Numbered from the stretch's first letter, positions 29,039-38,225 are shown. The stretch is 64,000 nucleotides of DNA from Streptomyces lydicus (GCF_001729485.1 NZ_CP017157.1:7750001-7814000); one strand, 5' to 3'. The notes: generated by a model not told the origin, from the sequence alone. Program-made: numbers and translations.

Positions 29039-29861
29039 GTCCGTGCTCGCCCAGGTACTCCAACTGCGCCCGTACGGACAGTTCGGCCGCCGGCCACAAC
29101 GACCGGTCGACGTCCGCGTAGACGTTCGCGACGACCTCGGCGGATGTCCGGTGGCCGGCCTCGACCGCGGTCTCCACCTGGGCGAGCCGGTTGGCGCGAT
29201 GCGCCAGATAGAACTCCACGGCCCCCTGGGCATCGTTCAGCACCGGCCCGTGCCCCGGCAGGACCGTCGCCACGCCGTCGTCCACGGTGAGCGAGCGCAG
29301 CCGGCGCAGCGAGTCCAGGTAGTCGCCCAGCCGGCCGTCGGGGTGCGCGACCACGGTCGTACCGCGCCCCAGGATCGTGTCCCCGGTCAGCACCGCGCGG
29401 TCGGCCGGGAGATGGAAGGACAGCGAGTCGGCGGTGTGCCCCGCTGTGGGGACCACCCGCAGTTCGAGGCCCCCGGTGGTGATGACGTCGCCGGCTTCCA
29501 GCCCCTCGTCGCCGAGGCGCAGGGCCGGGTCCAGCGCCCGAACGGCGGATCGGGTCAGCTCGGCGAAGCGGGCGGCCCCATCGGCGTGGTCCGGGTGACC
29601 GTGGGTCAGCAGGGTCAGCGCGACGCGCTTGCCGGCCCGTTCGGCGGTCTCGATGACGGCCCTGAGGTGCCCCTCGTCGAGCGGTCCCGGGTCGATGACG
29701 ACGGCGAGATCGGAGTCCGGCTCGGCGACGATCCAGGTGTTCGTGCCGTCCAGCGTCATCGCCGACGGGTTGGGGGCGAGCACGCAGTGCGCCCGCGGGG
29801 TGGCCTGCCCGGTGATCGCTCCGCCTCGGGGCCGGCCCGGGAGAGCGGCTGCTTCGGTCAT
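29025..29861 (-). CDS. MBL-fold metallo-hydrolase (glyoxalase II / LACTB2-like)
   Basis: 278 residues from ATG 29861. The metallo-beta-lactamase zinc motif is THGHPDHADGA, with further ligands in TAGHTADSLSF, LTGDTILG and LPGHGPVL. The C-terminal helical region (HRANRLAQVETAVEAG) is typical of LACTB2/RNase Z-like hydrolases. The substrate is unknown. The ATG overlaps the stop of the upstream Nudix gene by 4 bp, so the two are translationally coupled. Its 3' end runs into an 11-bp tandem repeat. Confidence 0.9.
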   Translation of the reverse strand: MTEAAALPGRPRGGAITGQATPRAHCVLAPNPSAMTLDGTNTWIVAEPDSDLAVVIDPGPLDEGHLRAVIETAERAGKRVALTLLTHGHPDHADGAARFAELTRSAVRALDPALRLGDEGLEAGDVITTGGLELRVVPTAGHTADSLSFHLPADRAVLTGDTILGRGTTVVAHPDGRLGDYLDSLRRLRSLTVDDGVATVLPGHGPVLNDAQGAVEFYLAHRANRLAQVETAVEAGHRTSAEVVANVYADVDRSLWPAAELSVRAQLEYLGEHGLIQD

Positions 29862-30805
29862 GCGGGGGTCCCTCCCGAAGGGCCGGAGTCGCCTGAGGGG
29901 CCGTCGGATGCGCCACCCCCGGAGGCGCCGCTGCCGGCGTCCGTCTGCGCGATGTGCTTGGTGAATTCGTCGTGCCCCGGCCAGCTCAGCACGATCTCGC
30001 CGCCCACCAGGCGCGCCTGGGCCAGCACCGGTGTCAGGTTCTGGGCCTCCGCGGCCGCCAGTGCGTCCGCGGCGGTGGCGTACGGCTGGAGCCCGCGCAG
30101 CGTCGCGATCGTCGGCGGCATCATCAGCAGCTCGCCGCGGTCGTAGCCGGCGGCCGCGTCCTCGGGACGGATCCACACCGTGCGGTCCGCCTCGGTGGAC
30201 GTGTTGCGGGTCCGCTGGCCTTCGGGCAGCGCGGCGACGAAGAACCAGGTGTCGTAGCGCCGCGGCTCGAACTCCGGCGTGATCCAGCGGGCCCAGGCGC
30301 CCAGCAGGTCGGAGCGCAGGACCAGACCGCGGCGGCCCAGGAAGTCGGCGAAGGACAGTTCGTGGGCCACCAGGGCGGCGCGGTCCGCCTCCCAGTCCTC
30401 GCCCGTCGTGTCCGCGACGACCGTGTCGGCGGAGGCGCCGGCGAGGAGCACGCCCGCCTCCTCGAACGTCTCGCGCACCGCCGCGCAGACGATGGCCTGC
30501 GCGGTGGCCGGGTCGACGCCCATCCGGACCGCCCACTGGGCGCGCGAGGGGCCCGCCCAGGCCACCGGCCGTTCGTCCCGCGGGTCGACGCCACCGCCCG
30601 GATAGGCGTACGCGCCTCCCGCGAAGGCCATGGAGGCGCGTCTGCGCAGCATGTGGACGGCGGGGCCGCCGGTGTCCGAGTCCCGCAGCAGCAGGACGGT
30701 GGCGGCCCGCCGGGGCTCGGCGGGGGTCAGCTCGCCGTTGGCGAGTGCCCGGATGCGGTCCGGCCACTCCGGCGGGTACCACTGGCCATTGGTCGAGGAC
30801 GACAT
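29858..30805 (-). CDS. Nudix hydrolase, NUDT19/NUDT7-like
   Basis: 315 residues. LRRRASMAFAGGAYAYPGGG precedes a large insert, and the Nudix core AAVRETFEEAGVLLAG carries the Arg-Glu and Glu-Glu metal ligands. The long insertion between GG and the Glu-rich helix is characteristic of NUDT19-type acyl-CoA or CoA-ester hydrolases. The C-terminus is a Gly/Ser/Asp-rich tail. ATG 30805. It is translationally coupled to the MBL hydrolase, an arrangement conserved in Streptomyces (recalled) and suggesting a joint role in thioester or nucleotide turnover. Confidence 0.88.
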   Translation of the reverse strand: MSSSTNGQWYPPEWPDRIRALANGELTPAEPRRAATVLLLRDSDTGGPAVHMLRRRASMAFAGGAYAYPGGGVDPRDERPVAWAGPSRAQWAVRMGVDPATAQAIVCAAVRETFEEAGVLLAGASADTVVADTTGEDWEADRAALVAHELSFADFLGRRGLVLRSDLLGAWARWITPEFEPRRYDTWFFVAALPEGQRTRNTSTEADRTVWIRPEDAAAGYDRGELLMMPPTIATLRGLQPYATAADALAAAEAQNLTPVLAQARLVGGEIVLSWPGHDEFTKHIAQTDAGSGASGGGASDGPSGDSGPSGGTPA

Positions 30806-30930
30806 GGCCGGATGCTATGCGCTCGCGCGCGGATGTTCGAGGGGCCCTTTCGCGCCGGGGCGGTGGCGGACGGCGGCGGGCAGGGTGCCCGGCACGCTGC
30901 GGGCCGGGTGCCGGGGCGCGGTACGGCCGG

Positions 30931-30980
30931 GCGCCGGGGCACGTACGAGGGGACTCACACCCGCGTACGTGCCCCGGTGC
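30931..30980 (-). terminator. Long hairpin terminating the DUF4177-RidA transcript
   Basis: A 17-bp stem with one G-U pair (30931-30947 with 30964-30980), centred on GGGGCACGTACG, with a 16-base loop. It is located downstream of ridA (ends 31024) and upstream of the Nudix gene on the same strand. Confidence 0.7.
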
Positions 30981-31023
30981 CGGGCCCGCGGCTCTTCGGC
31001 CGCGACGGCTCCTCGGCCCGTGC

Positions 31024-31488
31024 CTATTCGGCGATCTCGACCTGGATCTCGACCTCGACCGGGGCGTCGAGCGGCAGCACCGCCACACCCACCGCGGACC
31101 GGGCGTGCACGCCCTTGTCGCCGAGGATCTCGCCCAGCAGCTCGCTGGCGCCGTTGAGGACGCCCGGCTGGCCGGTGAAGTCCGGCGCGGAGGCCACGAA
31201 GCCGACGACCTTCACGACCCGCTGGATCTTGTCGAGGTCACCGATGACGGACTTCACGGCGGCCAGCGCGTTGAGCGCGCAGGTCGCGGCGAGCTCCTGG
31301 GCCCGCTCCGGGGTGACCTCGGCGCCGACCTTGCCGGTGGCCGGCAGCGCGCCGTCCACCATCGGCAGCTGGCCGGAGGTGTACACGTACGCGCCGGAGC
31401 GCACCGCGGGCTGGTACGTCGCCAGCGGCGGCACGACCTCCGGCAGCTTGAGGCCGAGCGATGCGACCTTCTCCTCTACGGCGCTCAC
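31024..31488 (-). CDS. RidA family reactive-intermediate deaminase
   Basis: 154 residues from GTG 31488. YjgF/YER057c/UK114 fold: YQPAVRSGAYVYTSGQLPM near the N-terminus, then AAVKSVIGDLDKIQRVVKV and the closing LPLDAPVEVEIQVEIAE. Members hydrolyse reactive enamines and imines from PLP enzymes. The catalytic Arg of archetypal RidA sits in a R-S-A-V-G context here (HARSAVGVAVLPL), so activity is plausible. Its GTG overlaps the stop of the upstream DUF4177 gene by 4 bp. It is followed by a long hairpin terminator. Confidence 0.92.
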   Translation of the reverse strand: MSAVEEKVASLGLKLPEVVPPLATYQPAVRSGAYVYTSGQLPMVDGALPATGKVGAEVTPERAQELAATCALNALAAVKSVIGDLDKIQRVVKVVGFVASAPDFTGQPGVLNGASELLGEILGDKGVHARSAVGVAVLPLDAPVEVEIQVEIAE

Positions 31489-31643
31489 GCCTTCTCCCGC
31501 TTCATGTAGGCCACCAGCTGCTCGGGGTTGTTCGGGCCCGGGACGCACTGGATGAGCTCCCAGCCGTCCTCGCCCCAGGTGTCCAGAATCTGCTTCGTCG
31601 CGTGAACGAGCAGCGGCACGGTCGCGTATTCCCACTTGGTCAT
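31485..31643 (-). CDS. DUF4177 small protein
   Basis: 52 residues from ATG 31643 (MTKWEYATVPLLVHATKQIL ... GEDGWELIQCVPG). The Trp-Glu-Tyr start and DGWELI motif define the DUF4177 family, of unknown function. It is the first gene of a two-gene operon with ridA, overlapping by 4 bp. The conserved pairing in Streptomyces suggests a linked but undefined role. Confidence 0.88.
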   Translation of the reverse strand: MTKWEYATVPLLVHATKQILDTWGEDGWELIQCVPGPNNPEQLVAYMKREKA

Positions 31644-31852
31644 GGGCCCGAGCGTAATGCCTGTCCACGACGGTGACGGACGCCGTCCGGCGCGGCCCGC
31701 CCGCACCCGTCCGAAGCGGCGGAACAGCAGCCGGCCGCCCGACCCCTACGGCACATCCCTGACCGGCCCCGGACACACCTGGGGCGGATCTCCGGGTCTT
31801 GTCAGGCGTATCCCGTGCGTAGGCGCGACGCGGACTGGTTAGGCTCCTTTGC

Positions 31853-32929
31853 GTGAGCAGGCTCCATGTCGTCAGCGGCAAGGGTGGCACCGGCAAGACC
31901 ACGGTCGCCGCTGCCCTGGCCCTCGCCCTGGCCACCGAGGGACGCCGTACCCTCCTGGTCGAGGTCGAGGGCCGGCAGGGCATTGCCCAGCTGTTCGAGA
32001 CCGAGGCGCTTCCGTACGAGGAGCGCAAGATCGCGGTAGGTCCCGCGTCAGAGGGCGCGTCACGCTGGGGACCCTCCCGGACGGAGTCCGGCGGAGATCC
32101 CCTGCGGGGCGGCGGCGATGCCCTGCGGGGTGGTGGCAGACGGGCGGGCGAGGTCCACGCCCTGGCCATCGACGCCGAACGCGCCCTGCTGGACTACCTC
32201 CAGATGTTCTACAAGCTCGGCAGCGCCGGCCGGGCGCTGAAGAAACTCGGCGCGATCGACTTCGCCACGACCATCGCGCCGGGCCTGCGGGACGTCCTGC
32301 TCACCGGCAAGGCGTGCGAGGCGGTCCGCCGCAAGGACAAGAACGGCAGGTTCGTCTACGACGCCGTCGTGATGGACGCCCCACCGACCGGCCGCATCAC
32401 CCGCTTCCTGAACGTCAACGACGAGGTCGCCGGCCTCGCGAAGATCGGCCCGATCCACAATCAGGCACAGGCCGTGATGCGCGTCCTCAAGTCGCCCGAG
32501 ACCGCGGTGCATCTGGTGACGCTCCTGGAGGAGATGCCGGTGCAGGAAACGGCCGACGGGGTCGCGGAGCTGCGAGCGGCCGGCATCCCCGTCGGCGGCA
32601 TCGTCATCAACATGACCCGTCCGGCGCTGCTGGACAACGGTGATCTCGATGTCATCGCCGCCCGCGGGGCCCGTTCGGGCGTCGCCAAGGCGCTGTCCCA
32701 GGCGGGTCTGGGCGGCGCCCGCCGCGGCGGGCTGGCCGACCGGCTGATCGACCCCCTGCTGGAGCAGGCGCGCGAGCACGCCGAGCGGGTCGAGCTGGAG
32801 CGCGCCGAGCACGCCGAGCTGACCGCGATCGGCCTGCCCACCTACGAGCTGGAGCTGCTCCCCGAAGGAGTGGATCTCGCCGGTCTCTACCAACTGGCGA
32901 GAGACCTGCGGAAACAGGGGCCCATATGA
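31853..32929 (+). CDS. ArsA-family ATPase (first of pair), with lineage-specific Gly-rich insert
   Basis: 358 residues. The N-terminus MSRLHVVSGKGGTGKTTVAA is the deviant Walker A of ArsA/Get3 ATPases, followed by switch regions LLVEVEGRQGIAQLF and VVMDAPPTGRITRFL. No arsenic genes are nearby; in actinobacteria the paired ArsA-like proteins lie beside wblA, and their function is unknown. Residues about 63-100 are a Gly/Arg/Ser-rich insert coded by a near-duplicated DNA segment (around 32092-32140), inserted between two conserved strands. ATG overlap of 4 bp with the next ArsA gene shows an operon. Confidence 0.92.
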   Translation: MSRLHVVSGKGGTGKTTVAAALALALATEGRRTLLVEVEGRQGIAQLFETEALPYEERKIAVGPASEGASRWGPSRTESGGDPLRGGGDALRGGGRRAGEVHALAIDAERALLDYLQMFYKLGSAGRALKKLGAIDFATTIAPGLRDVLLTGKACEAVRRKDKNGRFVYDAVVMDAPPTGRITRFLNVNDEVAGLAKIGPIHNQAQAVMRVLKSPETAVHLVTLLEEMPVQETADGVAELRAAGIPVGGIVINMTRPALLDNGDLDVIAARGARSGVAKALSQAGLGGARRGGLADRLIDPLLEQAREHAERVELERAEHAELTAIGLPTYELELLPEGVDLAGLYQLARDLRKQGPI

Positions 32930-34332
32930 CCTCGGACGACATGACGCTGGACGCCTCGGCCCCGCGGCTCGAGGTCGATGCGCTGATCGACGACCCGCGC
33001 ACCCGCATCGTGGTGTGCTGCGGCTCGGGCGGCGTCGGCAAGACCACCACCGCCGCGGCCCTCGGCGTACGCGCCGCGGAGCGCGGCCGCAAGGTCGTGG
33101 TGCTGACGATCGACCCCGCCCGGCGGCTGGCGCAGTCGATGGGCATCTCCGAGCTCGACAACGTCCCGCGCCGGGTCAAGGACGTCGACGAGGCCGCGGG
33201 CGGCGAACTGCACGCGATGATGCTGGACATGAAGCGCACCTTCGACGAGATCGTCGAGGGCCATGCGGACGCCGACCGGGCCCGCGCCATCCTGGAGAAC
33301 CCGTTCTACCAGTCCCTGTCGGCCGGCTTCGCGGGCACGCAGGAGTACATGGCCATGGAGAAGCTCGGCCAGCTCCGGGCGAGCGACGAGTGGGACCTGA
33401 TCGTCGTCGACACGCCTCCCAGCCGGTCCGCGCTGGACTTCCTGGACGCGCCCAAGCGCCTCGGCTCGTTCCTGGACGGCAAGTTCATCCGGGTGCTGAT
33501 GGCGCCGGCGAAGGTCGGCGGCCGGGCCGGGATGAAGTTCCTGAATGTCGGCATGTCGATGATGACCGGCACCCTCAGCAAGCTCATGGGCGGTCAACTG
33601 CTCCGCGACGTGCAGACGTTCGTGGCGGCGATGGACACCATGTTCGGCGGCTTCCGGACCCGCGCGGACGCCACGTACCGCCTGCTCCAGGCGCCCGGCA
33701 CGGCGTTTCTGGTGGTGGCCGCGCCGGAGCGGGACGCGCTGCGCGAGGCGGCGTACTTCGTCGAGCGGCTGGCCGCCGAGCAGATGCCACTGGCCGGCCT
33801 CGTGCTGAACCGGGTGCACGGCAGCGGTGCCGCGCAACTGAGCGCCGAGCGCGCCCTGGCCGCCGCGGAGGCCCTGACCGACGGGCTGTCGGAGGACGGG
33901 GCGGCGGACGGCGAGGCCGGTACGGGCCGCGCCGAAAATAATCTTGAAGCAACCGGCATTGTGGATCTCGACGGCGGGAATGCTGGAGCAGGTACCGTCG
34001 GCGGCCACTCCCCCGCTGCCGCAGCGGAGCACACAGCACCCACGTCAGCCCCGGCGGCGCAACTCGCCGCCGGGCTGCTACGACTACACGCGGAACGCAT
34101 GCAGGTCCTCGCGCGCGAACGGCGCACGCGGGACCGCTTCACCGCTCTGCATCCCGAGGTCCCGGTGACGGAGGTCGGCGCGCTGCCCGGCGACGTCCAT
34201 GACCTCACGGGCCTGCGCGCGATCGGCGACCGCCTGGCGCTCAACGGCACATCCCCTGACGACACCGGCACCGAAACCGACACCGACGGCACCCTCACCG
34301 GTACCGCCGACAACGGCGACTCCGGCAGCTGA
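32926..34332 (+). CDS. ArsA-family ATPase (second of pair)
   Basis: 468 residues. P-loop CCGSGGVGKTTTAAALG, then VLTIDPARRLAQSMG, and switch II LIVVDTPPSRSALDFLDAP. It is longer than the first ArsA: residues about 320-380 form an acidic, Ala/Gly-rich insert and the C-terminus is a Thr/Asp-rich disordered tail. A heterodimer with the upstream ArsA protein is likely, inferred from the coupled overlap and from the dimeric nature of ArsA/Get3. It is followed by a bidirectional hairpin and converges on wblA. Confidence 0.92.
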   Translation: MTSDDMTLDASAPRLEVDALIDDPRTRIVVCCGSGGVGKTTTAAALGVRAAERGRKVVVLTIDPARRLAQSMGISELDNVPRRVKDVDEAAGGELHAMMLDMKRTFDEIVEGHADADRARAILENPFYQSLSAGFAGTQEYMAMEKLGQLRASDEWDLIVVDTPPSRSALDFLDAPKRLGSFLDGKFIRVLMAPAKVGGRAGMKFLNVGMSMMTGTLSKLMGGQLLRDVQTFVAAMDTMFGGFRTRADATYRLLQAPGTAFLVVAAPERDALREAAYFVERLAAEQMPLAGLVLNRVHGSGAAQLSAERALAAAEALTDGLSEDGAADGEAGTGRAENNLEATGIVDLDGGNAGAGTVGGHSPAAAAEHTAPTSAPAAQLAAGLLRLHAERMQVLARERRTRDRFTALHPEVPVTEVGALPGDVHDLTGLRAIGDRLALNGTSPDDTGTETDTDGTLTGTADNGDSGS

Positions 34333-34494
34333 GCCGACGCCCCTCCTGCGACCGCCGACCCGCCCTCGGGCGTGTGCCGGCCGGGTCGGAGGCGTCCGGA
34401 CGCGTCGGAGGCGCACGGCAACGCGTCGCGCCTGCGCCCCCCGCGGACGTCACTCACCGACGGCTCGCGGGCACGTAACTCCGGTGACCTGGCC

Positions 34495-34524
34495 GGCCTT
34501 TCGGCCGTGCCCGGCCGAAAGGCC
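34495..34524. terminator. Bidirectional terminator between the arsA pair and wblA
   Basis: A perfect 12-bp stem GGCCTTTCGGCC / GGCCGAAAGGCC (34495-34506 with 34513-34524), loop GTGCCC. It sits directly before the wblA stop codon and 160 bp after the arsA stop. Confidence 0.75.
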
Positions 34525-34527
34525 CGC

Positions 34528-34869
34528 TCAGCCGACCGCTGCGTACTCGTCGAAGACCCCGTCCTCGCAGTCCACCGGCAGGATGCCCGTGCTGCGCTCG
34601 TATTCCGTACGCGCTGTCTCCAGCAGGCGGCGCCATGACGTCACGGTCGGGCGGCGGCGCAGCAGCGCCCTCCGCTCCCGCTCGGTCATCCCGCCCCACA
34701 CGCCGAACTCCACCCGGTTGTCCAGGGCATCGGCCAGGCATTCCGTGCGTACCGGACATCCGGTGCACACCGCCTTGGCGCGGTTCTGCGCTGCCCCTTG
34801 AACGAACAGTTCATCCGGATCGGTAGTGCGGCAGGCTGCCTGTGCACTCCAGTCGGTTACCCAGCTCAT
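34528..34869 (-). CDS. wblA: WhiB-like regulator WblA
   Basis: 113 residues from ATG 34869. The four cysteines ligating the [4Fe-4S] cluster are Cys13, Cys35, Cys38 and Cys44; the GVWGGMTERERRALLRRRP turn and basic segment bind DNA or sigma factor. The sequence matches WblA as I recall it, a pleiotropic repressor of antibiotic production and activator of sporulation. It lies between the arsA pair and the penicillin-binding protein gene, the usual Streptomyces position. The ~380-bp upstream gap, much longer than its neighbours' gaps, fits its complex regulation. Confidence 0.96.
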   Translation of the reverse strand: MSWVTDWSAQAACRTTDPDELFVQGAAQNRAKAVCTGCPVRTECLADALDNRVEFGVWGGMTERERRALLRRRPTVTSWRRLLETARTEYERSTGILPVDCEDGVFDEYAAVG

Positions 34870-35251
34870 GCTGGCGCCGTCCTCTCCCGAATCGAGGCTC
34901 CCCCACGGCGGCAAGCGGCATATTCACCGTTGCCAGTTGAGGACGTTACGGAAGGCAGACAGGGCGCAACACCCCCTTCGGGCCCAATCTTGAATGGCCC
35001 GAACGGACTATGCGTATGCGGCAGATCACCCAACGGAGTGACCGCACGACATACGTCTTTTAACTCACAAGGCAGGACAGGTGGCCGGGCTGACGCGGGG
35101 TTTCTGTCGCCGCACGCGGACACGTGGGGGTGCGGTCCGTGAGGGAGAGGGGTTGACTAACTCGGGCGTAACCGTTCGGCTGTGGCAGCAGGGAACAGGC
35201 TAAACGAACAGGTGCGCCCCTGTCCGGCGAATGAGAACGTAGGCTGCCCTC
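34870..35251. promoter_or_regulatory. Divergent wblA / penicillin-binding protein promoter region
   Basis: 382 bp with no gene. It is somewhat AT-richer than the coding DNA around it, notably at 34980-35080, and must hold the wblA promoter and that of the PBP gene. I see no operator motif I would name with confidence. Confidence 0.5.
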
Positions 35252-37459
35252 ATGCCTAAGAAGCGCGATGGCGGAGGTCTGTCCAAGACGCAGCAGGCCG
35301 CCAAGTTCCTCGGTGTCAGCGTCCTGGCCGGAGCGGTGCTCGCCGGCCTCGCGCTGCCGGCGGCCGGGGCGCTCGGTCTGGCCGCGAAGGGGTCGGTCGA
35401 GGGCTTCGACGAGATCCCGGCGAACCTCAAGACGCCACCGCTCAGCCAGCGGACCACCATTCAGGACGCCGACGGCGGCGAGATCGCCAAGGTCTACTCC
35501 CGCGACCGCACGGTCGTCGGGCTCAAGGACATGTCGCCGTACATCCGGCAGGCGATCGTGGCGATCGAGGACGCGCGCTTCTACGAGCACGGCGCGATCG
35601 ACCTGAAGGGCATCCTCCGGGCGGCCAACAAGAACGCCCAGTCCGGCGGCGTCTCCCAGGGCGCCTCGACGCTGACCCAGCAGTACGTGAAGAACGTCTT
35701 CGTCGAGGAGGCGGGCGACAACCCCACCAAGGTCGCGCAGGCCACCCAGCAGACGATCGGTCGCAAGGTCAAGGAACTCAAGTACGCGATCCAGATCGAG
35801 AAGGAGCTCGGCAAGCGCAAGATCTTGCAGAACTACCTCAACATCACGTTCTTCGGGCAGCAGGCGTACGGCATCGAGGCGGCCGCGCAGCGGTACTTCA
35901 GCAAGCACGCCAAGGACCTGACCCTGGAGGAGTCGGCGCTGCTGGCCGGGATCGTGCAGTCGCCCAGCCGCTACGACCCGCTCAACAACCCGCAGGAGGC
36001 CACCCGCCGGCGCAACACCGTGCTGCAGCGGATGGCCGATCTGAAGGACATCACCCGGGCGCAGGCGGACGCGGCGGCCCAGAAGCCGATCAAGCTGGCG
36101 GTCAGCCGCCCCAAGAACGGCTGCATCACCGCCACCCACGGCGCCGGCTTCTTCTGCGACTACATCCGCAAGGTCTTTCTCGGTGACAAGACTTTCGGAA
36201 AGACCCGCAAGGAGCGGGCGAAGCGCTGGGACCAGGGCGGCATGACCATCCGCACCACCCTCGACCCGCAGACGCAGAAGTCGATCCAGGCGTCGATAGG
36301 CGACCACGTCTATGAGGACGACCCGGTCGCCACCGCCGCCACCATCGTCGAACCGGGTACCGGCAAGATCCTCGGCATGGGCCAGTCGCGCCCGTACGGC
36401 TTCGGCGAGAACCAGACCGTGATCAACCTCTCGGTGGACCACTCCATGGGCGGCGGCGCGGGCTACCTGCCCGGGTCGACCTTCAAGCCGGTGATCGCGG
36501 CGGCCGCCCTGGAGCAGGGCACCAGTCCCGAGCAGCAGTACCCGTCGCCGTACCGGATGCCGTATCCGAGCCCGGTGCAGACCTGCAACGGCGAGTGGCA
36601 CGGCACGCCGGCCGACACCACCGAGAACGAGAACAAGGAAGAGGTCGGCCCGTACGGCATGAAGGAGGCGACCGCGAAGTCGGTCAACACCTACTTCGTG
36701 CAGCTGATCAGCGACATGGGCATCTGCCCGGCGGTCAAGATGGCCCAGAAGATGGGCATCGAGCGGGCGGACGGCAAGCCGTTGCAGCAAGTTCCGTCGA
36801 TGACGCTCGGTACGCAGGAGATGTCCCCGCTGACCATGGCCGCCGGTTACGCCACGTTCGCCAGCGGCGGCCAGTACTGCAGCCCGGTGGCCATCGAGTC
36901 GATCACCGACGCGCGGGGCCGGGCGATGAAGGTCCCGCAGACCAGCTGCCGTACCGCGATGTCCAAGAAGACGGCGGACACCATCAACACCCTCCTCAAG
37001 GGTGTGGTCGAGGACGGCACGGGCAAGGAGGCCGGCCTCAAGGGGCGCGACAGCGCCGGCAAGACGGGCACCACCGACAGCCGCTACGCCGCCTGGTTCG
37101 TCGGATACACGCCGAACGCGGCGGGCGCGGTCTGGGTCGGCGACCCGCAGCACCGGCGCAAGATGTACAACATCACCATCGGCGGCGTACCGCACGACAA
37201 GGTCTACGGTGCCGACACCCCCGGCCCCATCTGGCGTGACGCGATGACCGGCGCCCTGGTCGGCCGGCCCGCGCCGGCGCTGCCCACCGTCCCGATCGAC
37301 GACCCCGTCAAGGACCGGAACAAGGGCGACGACGGCGGCAAGGGCGGCGGCAAGCACAAGCCCGGGCGCGGCCACGGCGGCGACAACAAGCCGGGCGGCG
37401 GCGGATGGGACATTCCGGGCTGGCCCGACATTCTGGGTGGCGGCAACGGCGGCTGGTAG
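35252..37459 (+). CDS. Bifunctional class A penicillin-binding protein
   Basis: 735 residues: short cytoplasmic tail, one transmembrane anchor (about 18-45), a GT51 transglycosylase domain (catalytic Glu in AIVAIEDARFYEHGAID; STLTQQYVKN), and a transpeptidase domain with the active-site motif Ser409-T-F-Lys412, SVN (SVNTYF) and Lys604-TGTT. It polymerises and cross-links peptidoglycan outside the membrane. The C-terminal 55 residues are a Gly/Lys-rich disordered tail ending in a Trp/Gly-rich patch. ATG 35252. The gene diverges from wblA and ends at a strong bidirectional hairpin. Confidence 0.94.
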   Translation: MPKKRDGGGLSKTQQAAKFLGVSVLAGAVLAGLALPAAGALGLAAKGSVEGFDEIPANLKTPPLSQRTTIQDADGGEIAKVYSRDRTVVGLKDMSPYIRQAIVAIEDARFYEHGAIDLKGILRAANKNAQSGGVSQGASTLTQQYVKNVFVEEAGDNPTKVAQATQQTIGRKVKELKYAIQIEKELGKRKILQNYLNITFFGQQAYGIEAAAQRYFSKHAKDLTLEESALLAGIVQSPSRYDPLNNPQEATRRRNTVLQRMADLKDITRAQADAAAQKPIKLAVSRPKNGCITATHGAGFFCDYIRKVFLGDKTFGKTRKERAKRWDQGGMTIRTTLDPQTQKSIQASIGDHVYEDDPVATAATIVEPGTGKILGMGQSRPYGFGENQTVINLSVDHSMGGGAGYLPGSTFKPVIAAAALEQGTSPEQQYPSPYRMPYPSPVQTCNGEWHGTPADTTENENKEEVGPYGMKEATAKSVNTYFVQLISDMGICPAVKMAQKMGIERADGKPLQQVPSMTLGTQEMSPLTMAAGYATFASGGQYCSPVAIESITDARGRAMKVPQTSCRTAMSKKTADTINTLLKGVVEDGTGKEAGLKGRDSAGKTGTTDSRYAAWFVGYTPNAAGAVWVGDPQHRRKMYNITIGGVPHDKVYGADTPGPIWRDAMTGALVGRPAPALPTVPIDDPVKDRNKGDDGGKGGGKHKPGRGHGGDNKPGGGGWDIPGWPDILGGGNGGW

Positions 37460-37542
37460 CGGGCCGGTTGGCCCTGCCCGCCGACCGGACCGGCCTGCCG
37501 GAGCCGGTACCGAGCGCCGGCGGGCGCTCGTACGACGAGAAC

Positions 37543-37585
37543 GCGGTGCGGGGCGCCCCCGTCAAAGGGGGGCGCCCCGCACCGC
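37543..37585. terminator. Bidirectional terminator, perfect 18-bp stem
   Basis: 37543-37560 pairs with 37568-37585 over 18 bp around the loop GTCAAAG. It is located between the convergent PBP gene (ends 37459) and yqeY (ends 37615), so it can serve both. Confidence 0.85.
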
Positions 37586-37614
37586 TCTTGCTCAGGTCTC
37601 CGGCGGCCGGCCGC

Positions 37615-38079
37615 TCAGCCGGCCAGCAGCTTCTTCACCACGGCGGCCACCCGGCCGCCCTCGGCACGCCCCGCCACCTGCGGGTTGACGATCTTCATGA
37701 CGGCGCCCATCGCCCTCGGCCCCTCGGCGCCGGCGCCCTTGGCCTCCGCCACCGCCGCCGCGACCAGCTGCTCCAGCTCGTCGTCGGACAGCTGCTTGGG
37801 CAGGTAGTCCGCGAGCACCTCGCCCTCGGCACGCTCACGCTCGGCCTGGGCGGCACGGCCGCCCTGGTCGAACGCCTCGGCGGCCTCCCGGCGCTTCTTC
37901 GCCTCCCGCGTGATGATCTTCTCGACCTCGCCGTCGGACAGCTCACGCGCCTCCTTGCCCGCGACCTCTTCCTTCTGGATCGCGGTCAGCGTGAGGCGGA
38001 GGGTGGAGGAGCGCAGCTCATCGCGCGCCTTGATCGCGAGGGTGAGGTCGTCCTGCAGCTTGGTCTTGAGCGTGGTCAT
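37615..38079 (-). CDS. GatB/YqeY domain protein
   Basis: 154 residues from ATG 38079 (MTTLKTKLQDDLTLAIKARD). The all-helical YqeY fold resembles the tRNA-binding tail domain of GatB: TLRLTLTAIQKEEVAGKEAR and LPKQLSDDELEQLVAAAVAEA. The role is unknown, possibly tRNA-related. It stands alone on the minus strand, diverging from the metallophosphoesterase gene 147 bp away. Confidence 0.93.
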   Translation of the reverse strand: MTTLKTKLQDDLTLAIKARDELRSSTLRLTLTAIQKEEVAGKEARELSDGEVEKIITREAKKRREAAEAFDQGGRAAQAERERAEGEVLADYLPKQLSDDELEQLVAAAVAEAKGAGAEGPRAMGAVMKIVNPQVAGRAEGGRVAAVVKKLLAG

Positions 38080-38225
38080 GCCGTGAAGTATGCCCCGCCC
38101 CACCGACAACCGGCGCGTCTTTTCCTTCCGCACGCCCCCCGCGCCCCGGGAATCGGCCGCTCCGCCGCCCGGCGGCCCCGCCCTGCCGCTGCACCCACCC
38201 GCGTCACTCTGCAACGATGGGAAGC

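Noticed and set aside
31853-34332. Arsenite efflux operon
   Set aside because: The two ArsA-like ATPases lack any arsB, arsC or arsR neighbours and are the conserved pair found beside wblA in Streptomyces.
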